From an uncultured Actinomycetes bacterium (GTDB lineage: Bacteria; Actinomycetota; Actinomycetes; Nanopelagicales; Nanopelagicaceae): 64,000 nt of DNA. Location of the stretch: positions 1 to 64,000 of the forward strand of contig CAIJOY010000023.1 in the NCBI GenBank assembly GCA_903822425.1, written 5' to 3'. Below are positions 28,489 through 37,039 of this stretch, in pieces (the stretch's first letter is position 1; each line of letters starts with the position of its first letter). The notes under the pieces are model-generated. The model saw only the letters and a list, made by a program, of their open reading frames with translations. It searched no databases and had not been told where the DNA came from. The position numbers were made by a program, and so were the translations under genes.

Positions 28489-29330
28489 AATCGAACCACC
28501 CTTCTAGAATTTGCCATTGATTCTAAGCGTTCCCATTCTCCCGGATCAGTGGTGCACTCACCTAATTCATTGAGTTTGCCTGTCCCGTGATAATCACTTG
28601 AACCTGTCATTACTAAATTTAGCTCCCGCGCAATCAAGCGCAGACTCTCTCGTTCTGCGCTGCTATGGTCTCTGTGATCCACTTCTATTGCATTGAGTCC
28701 GGCAGTAACTAGCGGAGCAAAATCTGATGGAGTCAGAGTTGCTCCCCGGTGTGAAGCAAAAGCGTGAGCAATGACCGCCACTCCTCCTGCAGCGCGGATT
28801 TGCCTAATAGCCACTTCTGGAGTGGGTGCAAGGTGTGCAACATAAAACTGCGAGTCGTTGTTCAAAAGTCCTTGAAAAGCTTCATCCCGAGATTTTATAA
28901 AACCGCGGGCCACGAGTGCATCAGCAAGATGTGGTCGGCCCAGAGTTGCTCCCTCTGGTTTGGCTTGCTCAACATCTTCCATAGAGATGGCGATACCCGC
29001 ATCGTTGAGTAAAGCAATCATTTTGCGCATACGAGGAATTCGACTATCGCGAGTCTCCTCCAACATCACTTGCATCTGGGTGTTGCTTCCATCGAAAAGT
29101 AACCCGAGCATGTGAACGCTAATCCCAGCGTCGGTAAGGCAAGAGATTTCTGCTCCTAGAACCAATGAAAGATCGCCTCGAAGTGCTACTACCGCTTCAC
29201 TCCAGCCGGCAGTTGAATCATGATCGGTAATAGCCAGAGTGCTAATTCCTCGACTCAGTGCAGCATTAACAAGTGCTCGCGGAGAATCGGTTCCATCGCT
29301 GCATGTTGTGTGAGCATGTAAATCGATCAT
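28485..29330 (-). CDS. PHP-domain phosphoesterase
   Basis: A 281-residue metal-dependent phosphoesterase of the YciV/RnaAM-like PHP group, which includes 3',5'-nucleoside bisphosphate phosphatases and 5'-3' exonucleases. Metal-binding motifs are DLHAHTTCSDG at the amino end, TDHDST near 40, and HAFASHRG and GSSDYHG farther on. I chose the ATG at 29330, which forms ATGA with the upstream transporter stop. The longer start at 29441 adds 37 residues inside the transporter gene. Substrate is not predictable from sequence. Confidence 0.88.
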   Translation of the reverse strand: MIDLHAHTTCSDGTDSPRALVNAALSRGISTLAITDHDSTAGWSEAVVALRGDLSLVLGAEISCLTDAGISVHMLGLLFDGSNTQMQVMLEETRDSRIPRMRKMIALLNDAGIAISMEDVEQAKPEGATLGRPHLADALVARGFIKSRDEAFQGLLNNDSQFYVAHLAPTPEVAIRQIRAAGGVAVIAHAFASHRGATLTPSDFAPLVTAGLNAIEVDHRDHSSAERESLRLIARELNLVMTGSSDYHGTGKLNELGECTTDPGEWERLESMANSRRVVRL

Positions 29331-30247
29331 AAGACGGCCTCTACATGATCTGGTCGCGTGCGAAGGACTACTAAGCCGCAACCAATCAAGATCAGAATAA
29401 TCCCTGGGATCACACCTAAAGGTGGTTTTTGACCAAGCCACCAGAGAGCCAAAATAGCACTGACTGGTACTTCAAAGAAAACTACTAACGAAACAACTGC
29501 TGGAGAAACTCGCTTCAGTGCAGAACTAAACATCGTGTGTCCAAGAATTTGTGCGCCAAAAACTAAGCCGGCAACAATCCACCACTCTCTGGCATGAAAA
29601 TGCCAGAGTTGAAATGATGAAAAGACCGCTAAAGGAAGAGCTGTGAAGGCGCAAACGAAGTAACACACCGTTGTGTAAGACGTGGTTTCGATATGTTCTC
29701 GTGCGCGAGCTCCAGCCAACATATACAAAGCTGCCAGACCTGCGGCGACAAGAGCAGCTAAATCTCCAAGAAAAGATCGAACAGAAATATGTAAGTCAAC
29801 TCCCGAGACAAGCAAAACTCCGAGAAAACTGATAAACATTCCCAACCATGCTCGCGGTGGAATATGTCCACCAGTAAATTTTACAAAAATAGCTGCAAAT
29901 ATTGGTTGTAGCGCAGCTAAGGCAGTGCCAGTGGCAACGCTTGTATACCGCATCGCCAAGAAGAAACCGTAAAAGTGAAAAGCAAGTAAAATTCCGGCCA
30001 AGACTGACCATTTCATTCCTTCGCGATCTCTCCACTGCTTGTGTCGAATGGCAAAAGGCAAAGTCAATACGGCACCGCCAAGATTGCGCCAAAAAATTAG
30101 CGTGGGCACGGACATAAAACTTGTCGCGATCAACGGTCCGGAAGTTCCAATCCCTATGATTCCAAGCCCTAATCGCACCAAATCCGGGCGTGCTGGGATG
30201 CTGGTGTGACTTGTAACTTGATTAACACGTGGAGTTTTCTTATTCAC
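29327..30247 (-). CDS. EamA/DMT-family transporter
   Basis: A 306-residue membrane protein with about ten helices arranged as two EamA repeats, the drug/metabolite transporter fold (RhaT/YdcZ-like). Motifs include ISFLGVLLVSG and the second-half VFFEVPVSAILALWWLG. Such proteins usually export amino acids or metabolites; the substrate is unknown. It lies 13 bases downstream of mrp and overlaps the PHP gene by ATGA. Confidence 0.88.
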   Translation of the reverse strand: MNKKTPRVNQVTSHTSIPARPDLVRLGLGIIGIGTSGPLIATSFMSVPTLIFWRNLGGAVLTLPFAIRHKQWRDREGMKWSVLAGILLAFHFYGFFLAMRYTSVATGTALAALQPIFAAIFVKFTGGHIPPRAWLGMFISFLGVLLVSGVDLHISVRSFLGDLAALVAAGLAALYMLAGARAREHIETTSYTTVCYFVCAFTALPLAVFSSFQLWHFHAREWWIVAGLVFGAQILGHTMFSSALKRVSPAVVSLVVFFEVPVSAILALWWLGQKPPLGVIPGIILILIGCGLVVLRTRPDHVEAVL

Positions 30248-30260
30248 TTGCAGATCCCGC

Positions 30261-31382
30261 TTAGGTTGCTAAACCTAGGCGCACTCCCACTAAAGATTTC
30301 TTGCGCAAAACAATTTGGGCCGTAATCATTTCAATCGCCACCGAAGCAGGAGATTCTGGGTGTGCCAGGACTACTGGAGTGCCAGCATCTCCCCCGGTTC
30401 GCAAATCTGGACTGAAAGGAACTTTTCCTAAAAGCGGGACATCAGATCCCACTAATTCTGACAATCGTGTAGATGTGACTTCGCCACCACCAGTGCCAAA
30501 TAGGGAGATCGGTTCACCGCATTTCGGACAGGGAAATTCAGACATATTCTCGATCACTCCGATGACGTGTTGCTTGATTTGGTGAGCGATGCGTCCGGCA
30601 CGTTCGGCAACTTCAGCAGCTGCCACTTGTGGAGTTGTGACAACAATAATTTCCGATGTCGGAATGAGTTGCCCAAGTGAAATAGCCAGATCTCCCGTTC
30701 CGGGAGGTAAATCAATTAAAAGCAGATCCAAATCTCCCCAGTAGGCATCGCTAAGAAGTTGTTCTAGCACTCGGTGAAGTAATGGGCCGCGATATGCCAC
30801 AGCATCAGAGCGCTCTGGCTTAAACATTTCCATGGAGACTGTTTTTACGCCATATGCCTCAAGTGGAATAAACATTTGGTCAATTGCAGTTGGCCGCTGT
30901 CCCATCAGCCCCATGAGGCGCGGAATCGAATGACCGTAAACGTCGGCATCAAGTATTCCTACCCGTAAACCCTTTTGGGCTGCAGCTACGGCCAAGTTAA
31001 CGGTTAAAGAGGATTTACCCACCCCGCCTTTTCCAGATGCGATACCTACTACTCGCGTGAGCGAATCTGGTTGTGCAAAAGGGATAAATTTTTCACGACC
31101 ATTTCGCAGCAATTTCTTAACGTTATTTCTTTGCTCCTCAGACATCACTCCAAATTGGAGAGTCACACTCGTGACATCGGCAACAGAAGAAACTGCTTGT
31201 GTGACATCGGTACGAAGGCGGTCTTGCATCGGACAACCAGAGATCGTTAACAAGATTTTTACAGTAGCTACTCCAGAAGTAAATTCAACCGACTCCACCA
31301 TTCCTAAATCTGGGAGAGCGCGGTGTAGTTCGGGATCTTGAACTGTCGCTAGCGCTGCATGGATTAATTCAATGACGCTCAT
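30261..31382 (-). CDS. mrp: Mrp/ApbC-type iron-sulfur carrier ATPase
   Basis: A 373-residue P-loop ATPase that inserts iron-sulfur clusters into apoproteins. The amino-terminal MIP18/DUF59 domain (about 1-90) is followed by the MRP ATPase with deviant Walker A GKGGVGKSS near 115, LLIDLPPGTGD, and the cluster-binding CPKCG near 285. Its start overlaps the tatB stop by four bases (31379-31382). The htrA-tatB-mrp order is conserved in actinobacteria. Confidence 0.94.
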   Translation of the reverse strand: MSVIELIHAALATVQDPELHRALPDLGMVESVEFTSGVATVKILLTISGCPMQDRLRTDVTQAVSSVADVTSVTLQFGVMSEEQRNNVKKLLRNGREKFIPFAQPDSLTRVVGIASGKGGVGKSSLTVNLAVAAAQKGLRVGILDADVYGHSIPRLMGLMGQRPTAIDQMFIPLEAYGVKTVSMEMFKPERSDAVAYRGPLLHRVLEQLLSDAYWGDLDLLLIDLPPGTGDLAISLGQLIPTSEIIVVTTPQVAAAEVAERAGRIAHQIKQHVIGVIENMSEFPCPKCGEPISLFGTGGGEVTSTRLSELVGSDVPLLGKVPFSPDLRTGGDAGTPVVLAHPESPASVAIEMITAQIVLRKKSLVGVRLGLAT

Positions 31383-31672
31383 AGGACATCCGGATCAAGC
31401 TTGGCTACGAAACGATCTTCATCATTGTTAAGCGCTTCTGCTAGTTGCTTTTTCAGAAAAGTTTTAGGGTGCAAATCTGACGGTTGCAAATCTTCATACC
31501 CAGGTCCCAAGTTCTCACGTAATTGTTCAGTCGCCGTTTGTGAGAGCTTTTGCAGGCGTCGCACAAGCCTTGCAGCATCAGCAGCAAATTTAGGTAGACG
31601 ATCAGGGCCTACAAGAATTATGCCCAGAATCGCCAAACCGATCATTTCGCCCGCGCCAATATCAAAGAACAT
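31379..31672 (-). CDS. tatB: Sec-independent translocase subunit TatB
   Basis: A twin-arginine translocation component. It is a 97-residue protein with a short amino end, a transmembrane helix (MIGLAILGIILVG), the hinge motif GPDRLP, and an amphipathic charged helix (RLVRRLQKLSQTATEQL). GPxRLP and the position between htrA and mrp favour TatB over TatA. It is cytoplasmic-membrane located. TatA and TatC are not in this window. Confidence 0.9.
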   Translation of the reverse strand: MFFDIGAGEMIGLAILGIILVGPDRLPKFAADAARLVRRLQKLSQTATEQLRENLGPGYEDLQPSDLHPKTFLKKQLAEALNNDEDRFVAKLDPDVL

Positions 31673-31696
31673 GGCTTCAGCCTACTTGCGAATGCC

Positions 31697-32827
31697 TTAT
31701 GGCGCAGCCACCAAGGTAATGCTCACCTCATGCGTGACTTCTTTGCGAAGGTAGGAAAGTTTTACGATGTCTCCCACGCTCTTAGCGCGAATAGCAACGA
31801 TAAGTTCATCAGAATTATGAATCGTTTTACCATCAAAGACCGTAATCACATCTCCAGCCTTAATGCCAGCTTTTTGTGCAGGTCCTCCAGCACGAACTGA
31901 TTGTGGAAAATCACCGACCAGTGCGCCAATTCCGGTAAAAGAGGTATCAAGAGAAATTCCAATTATGGGGTAAGTGGCTTTGCCATTCTTAATTAATTGG
32001 GCAGCAGTTTTGCGCGCTTGATTAATTGGAATCGCAAAACCCAATCCAATCGATCCCGACTGACTTCCGACAGATGCGCCCAATGAAGCAATAGCAGATG
32101 TCACGCCAACAACTGCGCCAGTTGCATCAACAAGAGGTCCACCAGAATTTCCAGGGTTAATAGCCGCATCAGTTTGGAGAGCATTCATGAAGGAACTCTC
32201 TCCATTCGAGCCACCCGTCGTCACTGCACGATTTTTTGCACTAATGATTCCAGATGTCACTGTTCCAGAAAGTCCGAGAGGTGAACCAATTGCAATTACC
32301 GCATCACCCACTTGAATGGCATCACTGTCACCAAATTCCAGTGCTGGCAAATTTGTCGCAGAAATTTTGATAACGGCCAAATCGTAGGAAGCATCTCTTC
32401 CTAAAATTGTTGCGGGGAAAGTTGAACCACCATTTAGGGTTACAGTGATTGAGCCTCCACCAAGTGCTGCATTTTCAACAACATGGTTATTTGTCAAAAT
32501 GAATCCAGAGGAATCAATCACAAATCCTGAACCAGTTCCGCTGCCACTTGATGATCTTGTTGAGATTGAAACAACAGAGGGCAATACACGTTGTGCAATT
32601 CCGGCGACAGAATCTGGCGCACGTTCAATGCTTGACGATGAGGAAACGAGATTAACTCGATGCTGCACTAAGGATGAGATTTCTGGAAAATTCCCGAAAA
32701 CGCTTCCTACTAAGCCAGCGACAACTGCTAATCCAATTGCCGAGCCTGTGGAAATATATGACCGACGTGGACGCTGATGAGGTTCTGACCACCAACCATG
32801 TGGTGTTGGGTTTTCTTTCTCGGACAT
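31697..32827 (-). CDS. HtrA/DegP-like membrane-anchored serine protease
   Basis: An envelope quality-control protease of 376 residues. A cytoplasmic tail and one transmembrane helix (about 28-48) lead to a trypsin-like domain with the triad in LTNNHVVE (His), YDLAVIKI (Asp) and NPGNSGGPLVD (Ser). A carboxy-terminal PDZ domain (about 275-370, GPAQKAGIKAGDVI) follows. In mycobacteria this locus is sigE-rseA-htrA-tatB-mrp. Here no sigE or rseA is present between the upstream methyltransferase and htrA. A TATAGT lies upstream as a possible -10 element. Confidence 0.93.
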   Translation of the reverse strand: MSEKENPTPHGWWSEPHQRPRRSYISTGSAIGLAVVAGLVGSVFGNFPEISSLVQHRVNLVSSSSSIERAPDSVAGIAQRVLPSVVSISTRSSSGSGTGSGFVIDSSGFILTNNHVVENAALGGGSITVTLNGGSTFPATILGRDASYDLAVIKISATNLPALEFGDSDAIQVGDAVIAIGSPLGLSGTVTSGIISAKNRAVTTGGSNGESSFMNALQTDAAINPGNSGGPLVDATGAVVGVTSAIASLGASVGSQSGSIGLGFAIPINQARKTAAQLIKNGKATYPIIGISLDTSFTGIGALVGDFPQSVRAGGPAQKAGIKAGDVITVFDGKTIHNSDELIVAIRAKSVGDIVKLSYLRKEVTHEVSITLVAAP

Positions 32828-32887
32828 CTCAATCCCCTCTTTCTTTTTCTCTCAAAACTAGGCTTGAGTGAACTATAAAAATCCGAG

Positions 32888-32911
32888 AATTCAATGAGAA
32901 TTCATTGAATT
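32888..32911. promoter_or_regulatory. 10-bp inverted repeat between the O-methyltransferase and htrA
   Basis: AATTCAATGA and TCATTGAATT are perfect complements separated by GAAT. The repeat touches the O-methyltransferase stop codon and lies about 60-85 bases upstream of the htrA ATG. On the transcribed (minus) strand it is followed a few bases later by ATTTTT, so it may terminate the pepA-methyltransferase transcript. Alternatively, it could be an operator for htrA. Confidence 0.5.
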
Positions 32912-33536
32912 ATTTTTTAGTTGCGAGCAAAAGTCCATCTCCCACTGGGATCAAGGTACTTATCCAGACTTTACTGGCAGCTCGAATGCTTTTTCCCGCT
33001 TCTCGAAGTGCGATTGTCCGGGGGTCACGTTGTGCTGGATCTGAAACTTTTCCTCCCCCAAAAAATGAATCTATGACCAAAACTCCGCCTGAGCGCAACA
33101 TCCGTTCTGCGTGCTCGATCGCAAATTCTAGATCTTCTGGATCATGCCGGAGAAGTACAAGGTCATAGGCGCGATCAGTGAGTTTGCTCATGACATCCAT
33201 TACTGGGTTTGTAATCAATCGATAGCGCTGTGGTGAAATCTCATCTTCAGCGAAAGCGATCTTTGCAATTCGAGCGTGCTCCACTTCATCATCAATTGAG
33301 GTGACGATTCCACTTTCGATCATTCCACGCAGAAGGCACACAGTCCCGAGGCCAGAGCCAGTTCCTACTTCAACTACTGCTTGTGCCGAAATCAAATGTG
33401 CCAAGTAGCGCAAATAAGCACCGGTTCCGGGCGTGGTATCCCTAGCCCCAACTTCTATTCCACGAGCTCGTGCTGCAACTAGTACCTGGTCTTCAACTAT
33501 AAAATCCTCGGCATACTCGTGTGGATTAATTCTCAT
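32910..33536 (-). CDS. SAM-dependent O-methyltransferase (Rv1220c-like)
   Basis: A 208-residue class I methyltransferase of the caffeoyl-CoA/catechol O-methyltransferase type. The SAM-binding glycine loop is VVEVGTGSGLGTVCLL, followed by VTSIDDE, and VIDSFFGGGKV near the active site. The start at 33536 shares one base with the pepA stop (TGATG); the longer frame to 33554 lies inside pepA. Substrate unknown. In mycobacteria the ortholog lies beside sigE. Confidence 0.88.
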   Translation of the reverse strand: MRINPHEYAEDFIVEDQVLVAARARGIEVGARDTTPGTGAYLRYLAHLISAQAVVEVGTGSGLGTVCLLRGMIESGIVTSIDDEVEHARIAKIAFAEDEISPQRYRLITNPVMDVMSKLTDRAYDLVLLRHDPEDLEFAIEHAERMLRSGGVLVIDSFFGGGKVSDPAQRDPRTIALREAGKSIRAASKVWISTLIPVGDGLLLATKK

Positions 33537-35026
33537 CACAGTGAGGAAATCCAATCGATAAGGAGTCGGACACCAAAACCATTTCCGCCTTTTGGACTCT
33601 CACCAGAGTCAGTTTCACTCCTGGCAGTTCCGGCAATGTCTAAGTGAGCCCATGTGCGTTTACCCACAAAATGTTCAAGGAAAAGTGCAGCAGTGATAGA
33701 TCCTCCGGAAAATTTCACTGCATCTGCGGTGTGATTTAGGTCAGCGATTGAACTTCGAAGAGCGATTTCATAATCATCTACTAATGGCATGTGCCAAACT
33801 CGATCTCCATTTTTTTCACCGATTTCATGAAGTTTCTTGGCAAGTGCAGCATCGCGGCTATAAATAGCAGCATATTGTTTGCCTAGCCCGAGTGAAATAG
33901 CTCCAGTAAGCGTTGCGACATCAACCAAATAATCAGGCTCTAGATTCAAATCTGCATAGGCCAAGCCATCTGCCAAAACTAATCGACCTTCTGCATCTGT
34001 GTTAATCACTTCAACTGTGGTTCCACCGTAGTGCTTGATTACATCACTAGGACGTTGGGAAGTACCGGAAAGTGCATTCTCTGCACACATCAACAAAGCA
34101 GTGACACGAACTTTAGGAGCAATCTCCGGCATTGCGCCAACGACGTGCATCACTGCAGCAGCACCAGCCATATCGGTTTTCATGCCAATCATCGAATCGT
34201 ATGGTCGCTTCAGTGAAACGCCACCAGTATCAAAAGTGATCCCTTTGCCAACCAAAACTACATGTGGCCAATTCTTAGATCCACGTGGGGCGTAACTGAC
34301 TTGAATAAAGCGTGGGCCAGGGTTGGGTGATGAATTTCCTACCGCGCGAAGGCCGCCAAATTCTGCCAGATCTTTGCCAGCCAGAACCGTGACCGTGATG
34401 TCGCTCTTTTTCTCTAGCGCTTTTGCTTGTTTAGACATCCATGCAGGTGTTTTAATGTTGGAGGGAGTTTGAACTAAATCCCGTGTATGCCACACAGCTT
34501 TTACTAAAATATTTGCTTTCTCTACCTCGGCATTGTGAATGCCGCTCACCAATATTTTTGGTGTTTCGTTCTTGTTCTGGCCAGTTTTTTGAGTCCAAAG
34601 ATAAGTGGAAAGAGCGATTGCTATTGCGTGGCCTCTTAATTGTGACTTATCAGTAATTGCAATACTCGCTAAAGTCTTAGCCTTACCTTTGATTTTACGA
34701 CCCAAGGCAGAACCTGCAGCGCGTGCGTCGGAGTTGGATTGAGATCCCAATCCAACCATGTAGATTCTTTCGCATTTGCTACCAGTTGCACTTACCGGAA
34801 TTTCAAATATTTCGCCAGCTTTACCTGCCGCAGAAAAAAATTTAAGTTCATCCAGTAAATCAATTTCGAAGTGTGATTCGATTTTTCGTATCAGGCCACT
34901 TGCTACCGGAAAAGAATATTCCCCATCTACGTCCTTGATGAAACCAATCCCGATCGCATGAGAAGCTATAAGGGAATTTATCTCTAGTGGAACTCCCTGA
35001 ATTGATGGGATCGCCATGTTACTCAC
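33536..35026 (-). CDS. pepA: Leucyl aminopeptidase (M17, PepA)
   Basis: A cytosolic, two-metal aminopeptidase that trims amino-terminal residues from peptides. The 496 residues have the amino-terminal macro-like domain and the catalytic M17 domain with VGKGITFDTGG (metal-binding Lys and Asp), MIGMKTDMAGAAAV, and NTDAEGRLVLADGLAYA (the M17 signature). It is full length. It is translationally coupled to the O-methyltransferase downstream. Confidence 0.95.
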   Translation of the reverse strand: MSNMAIPSIQGVPLEINSLIASHAIGIGFIKDVDGEYSFPVASGLIRKIESHFEIDLLDELKFFSAAGKAGEIFEIPVSATGSKCERIYMVGLGSQSNSDARAAGSALGRKIKGKAKTLASIAITDKSQLRGHAIAIALSTYLWTQKTGQNKNETPKILVSGIHNAEVEKANILVKAVWHTRDLVQTPSNIKTPAWMSKQAKALEKKSDITVTVLAGKDLAEFGGLRAVGNSSPNPGPRFIQVSYAPRGSKNWPHVVLVGKGITFDTGGVSLKRPYDSMIGMKTDMAGAAAVMHVVGAMPEIAPKVRVTALLMCAENALSGTSQRPSDVIKHYGGTTVEVINTDAEGRLVLADGLAYADLNLEPDYLVDVATLTGAISLGLGKQYAAIYSRDAALAKKLHEIGEKNGDRVWHMPLVDDYEIALRSSIADLNHTADAVKFSGGSITAALFLEHFVGKRTWAHLDIAGTARSETDSGESPKGGNGFGVRLLIDWISSL

Positions 35027-35043
35027 CCGTGGTTAAGAGTTGA

Positions 35044-35226
35044 TTATTTCTTAACGAGCAGCAGAACTGCTGCATGCAAGGCACTGCCTAGGTTGTCGGC
35101 TTCTTCGCGATTAAGTTCGACAACAAGTCGACCGCCACCCTCTAGGGGAATACGCATGACCAAACTACGGGCTTCCTTGGTTACTTCCATGGGTCCATCA
35201 CCAGTGCGGGGTTTCATGGCTGCCAT
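35044..35226 (-). CDS. DUF3117 family protein
   Basis: A 60-residue actinobacterial protein of unknown function beginning MAAMKPRTGDGPMEVTKE, followed by RIPLEGGGRLVVELN, both nearly invariant in DUF3117. It starts at the first ATG, as most family members do. It lies between the orphan sigma region-4 gene and pepA on the same strand. It is too small for any structural inference beyond a likely beta-rich fold. Confidence 0.9.
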   Translation of the reverse strand: MAAMKPRTGDGPMEVTKEARSLVMRIPLEGGGRLVVELNREEADNLGSALHAAVLLLVKK

Positions 35227-35333
35227 GTTCAGTCTCCTTTGTGCATTCTTTAAACACGCCTACCGGCGAATCAGGGAGAAGTATCTCGCATTCATGGCCT
35301 AACTATGAAATTGAGATACAAGGGGGCAAAATC

Positions 35334-35522
35334 CTATAAATTTAGGCGTGAAGTCAGGCGACTTCGACCTATAACAATGACATTGACAACTGCCCTTTCG
35401 GGCACATGTAAAACTGCTGCAATTTCTTGCGCCGATAGATTTCGCAAATAGTGAAGAGTTAAAATAATGCGCTCTTCTTCAGGCAGGCTGGCAAGAAATT
35501 GTGCCAGCGTCTCTGCGGTCAT
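35334..35522 (-). CDS. Stand-alone sigma-70 region 4-like helix-turn-helix protein
   Basis: A 62-residue protein, almost entirely a sigma region 4 domain: LASLPEEERIILTLHYLRNLSAQEIAAVLHVPERAVVNVIVIGRSRL. The helix-turn-helix that normally reads the -35 element is LSAQEIAAVLHVPERAV. Regions 2 and 3 are absent and no fragments of them are seen upstream, so it is either a deliberately short regulator or a relic of an ECF sigma factor. It begins 24 bases after the LOG gene and may be co-transcribed with it. Confidence 0.75.
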   Translation of the reverse strand: MTAETLAQFLASLPEEERIILTLHYLRNLSAQEIAAVLHVPERAVVNVIVIGRSRLTSRLNL

Positions 35523-35546
35523 GGAGGCAATCCTACTGCCCGCCTA

Positions 35547-36077
35547 CTATGACAGAGCTGTAAGGGCGTCCTCTACATCCGTTGACCAATGCAGTAATTC
35601 GCGCTGACCAGGCTTCACAAAACCTTCTGCCTCTAAATGATCTAGCAAATCACGCAGTGGTTCGAACAAACCAAACGGATCCAAAATAATCACTGGCTTG
35701 TTGTGGAATTTTAGAAATCTTCCGACCCATATTTCAAAAAATTCTTCGAGAGTTCCGGGCCCTCCAGGTAATGTAATAAAAGCATCTGCTAAGTCTTCGA
35801 TCTTGCCTTTTCGCTCACGCATTGAACTAACAACATGAAGTTCATGACTATCTTTATCGGCGAACTCAATATCAACCAACGCTTGGGGAATTACGCCAAT
35901 AGTGTGTCCGCCACTTTCGCGAACTCCACGGGCAACAGCTCCCATCATCGAAATATGGCCACCGCCAGAAACTAAATCCCATCCGCGCTCACCCATTGCG
36001 CGCCCAAGATCGGAAGCGAGATCTACATACTTGGCGTGAATGCTCGGAGACGAGGAACAGAAGACGGCTATACGCAT
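35547..36077 (-). CDS. LOG-family protein (cytokinin riboside 5'-monophosphate phosphoribohydrolase type)
   Basis: A 176-residue Rossmann-like enzyme that hydrolyses nucleoside 5'-monophosphates to base and ribose-5-phosphate. It has the LOG motif PGGPGTLEEFFEIW (usual PGGxGTxxE) and LVSGGGHISMMG in place of the common GGGxxGLMG. It starts 29 bases from the divergent dapD. In mycobacteria an ortholog also lies near dapD. The physiological substrate in bacteria is uncertain. Confidence 0.9.
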   Translation of the reverse strand: MRIAVFCSSSPSIHAKYVDLASDLGRAMGERGWDLVSGGGHISMMGAVARGVRESGGHTIGVIPQALVDIEFADKDSHELHVVSSMRERKGKIEDLADAFITLPGGPGTLEEFFEIWVGRFLKFHNKPVIILDPFGLFEPLRDLLDHLEAEGFVKPGQRELLHWSTDVEDALTALS

Positions 36078-36106
36078 CTGCGAAGAATAGGGGCTACCCT
36101 TAACCC

Positions 36107-37039
36107 ATGTCGCCTCTTACGCCTGCAACTGCCAGCGGATATGCACTTGCGACGCTGGCACATGATGGAACTGTTCTTGATGCTTGGTTTCCAACGCCTG
36201 CACTGAGCAAGTTACCTGCTAGTGCTCCAGACTTATTCAAATCCTTGATTGGAAAAGATGTAGCAAGAAATGTAGAACGCACAATCATTTCTTGTGAAAT
36301 CAACACCGCAGATGCCCCCAAAGATGCAATAGATGCCTACCTGCGCCTGCACTTGCTCTCTCATCGCTTAGTTACCCCTCATGGACTTTCTCTGGATGGA
36401 ATATTCTCGCTGCTCACTAATGTGGTTTGGACATCGTTTGGACCTTGCTCACTTCAAGGTTTTGAAGAAACGCGAAGTAGATTGATCGCAAAGTACGGCC
36501 ATGTAACTGTTTTGAGTGTCGATAAGTTTCCACGCATGCTCGACTATGTCATCCCTAGTGGAGTCCGCATTGCTGATGCAGATCGTGTTCGATTGGGTGC
36601 ATACCTAGCATCTGGAACAACTGTTATGCATGAAGGTTTCGTGAATTTCAATGCTGGAACACTCGGAACTTCGATGGTGGAAGGACGAATATCTTCCGGT
36701 GTTGTAGTGGGAGATGGCACAGATATTGGTGGTGGAGCTTCAATTATGGGCACTCTCAGTGGAGGCGGAAAAGAAGTAATCTCTATCGGTGAGAAGTGTT
36801 TACTTGGTGCCAACTCCGGATTAGGGATTTCCCTTGGCAACAACTGTGTAATCGAAGCTGGCACCTACATCACAGCGGCAGCAAAAGTGCGTCTTCCTGA
36901 TGGGGAAATTGTTAAAGCTGGAGCATTATCCGGAGCCAATAATTTACTCTTTCGTCGTAATTCCTTAGATGGAAATCTCGAAGTAGTTTTAAAAACTGGG
37001 ACTTGGGGCGGACTTAACTCGGCGTTGCACTCGAACTAG
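36107..37039 (+). CDS. dapD: Tetrahydrodipicolinate N-succinyltransferase DapD
   Basis: It catalyses succinyl-CoA-dependent succinylation of tetrahydrodipicolinate in the diaminopimelate/lysine pathway, the step before DapC (also in this window). The 310-residue protein is the actinobacterial long form, with an amino-terminal domain and a carboxy-terminal left-handed beta-helix (SSGVVVGDGTDIGGGASIMGTLSGGG, SIGEKCLLGANSGLGISLG). It is convergent with, and overlaps by 26 bases, the SpoIID-like gene. Confidence 0.94.
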   Translation: MSPLTPATASGYALATLAHDGTVLDAWFPTPALSKLPASAPDLFKSLIGKDVARNVERTIISCEINTADAPKDAIDAYLRLHLLSHRLVTPHGLSLDGIFSLLTNVVWTSFGPCSLQGFEETRSRLIAKYGHVTVLSVDKFPRMLDYVIPSGVRIADADRVRLGAYLASGTTVMHEGFVNFNAGTLGTSMVEGRISSGVVVGDGTDIGGGASIMGTLSGGGKEVISIGEKCLLGANSGLGISLGNNCVIEAGTYITAAAKVRLPDGEIVKAGALSGANNLLFRRNSLDGNLEVVLKTGTWGGLNSALHSN

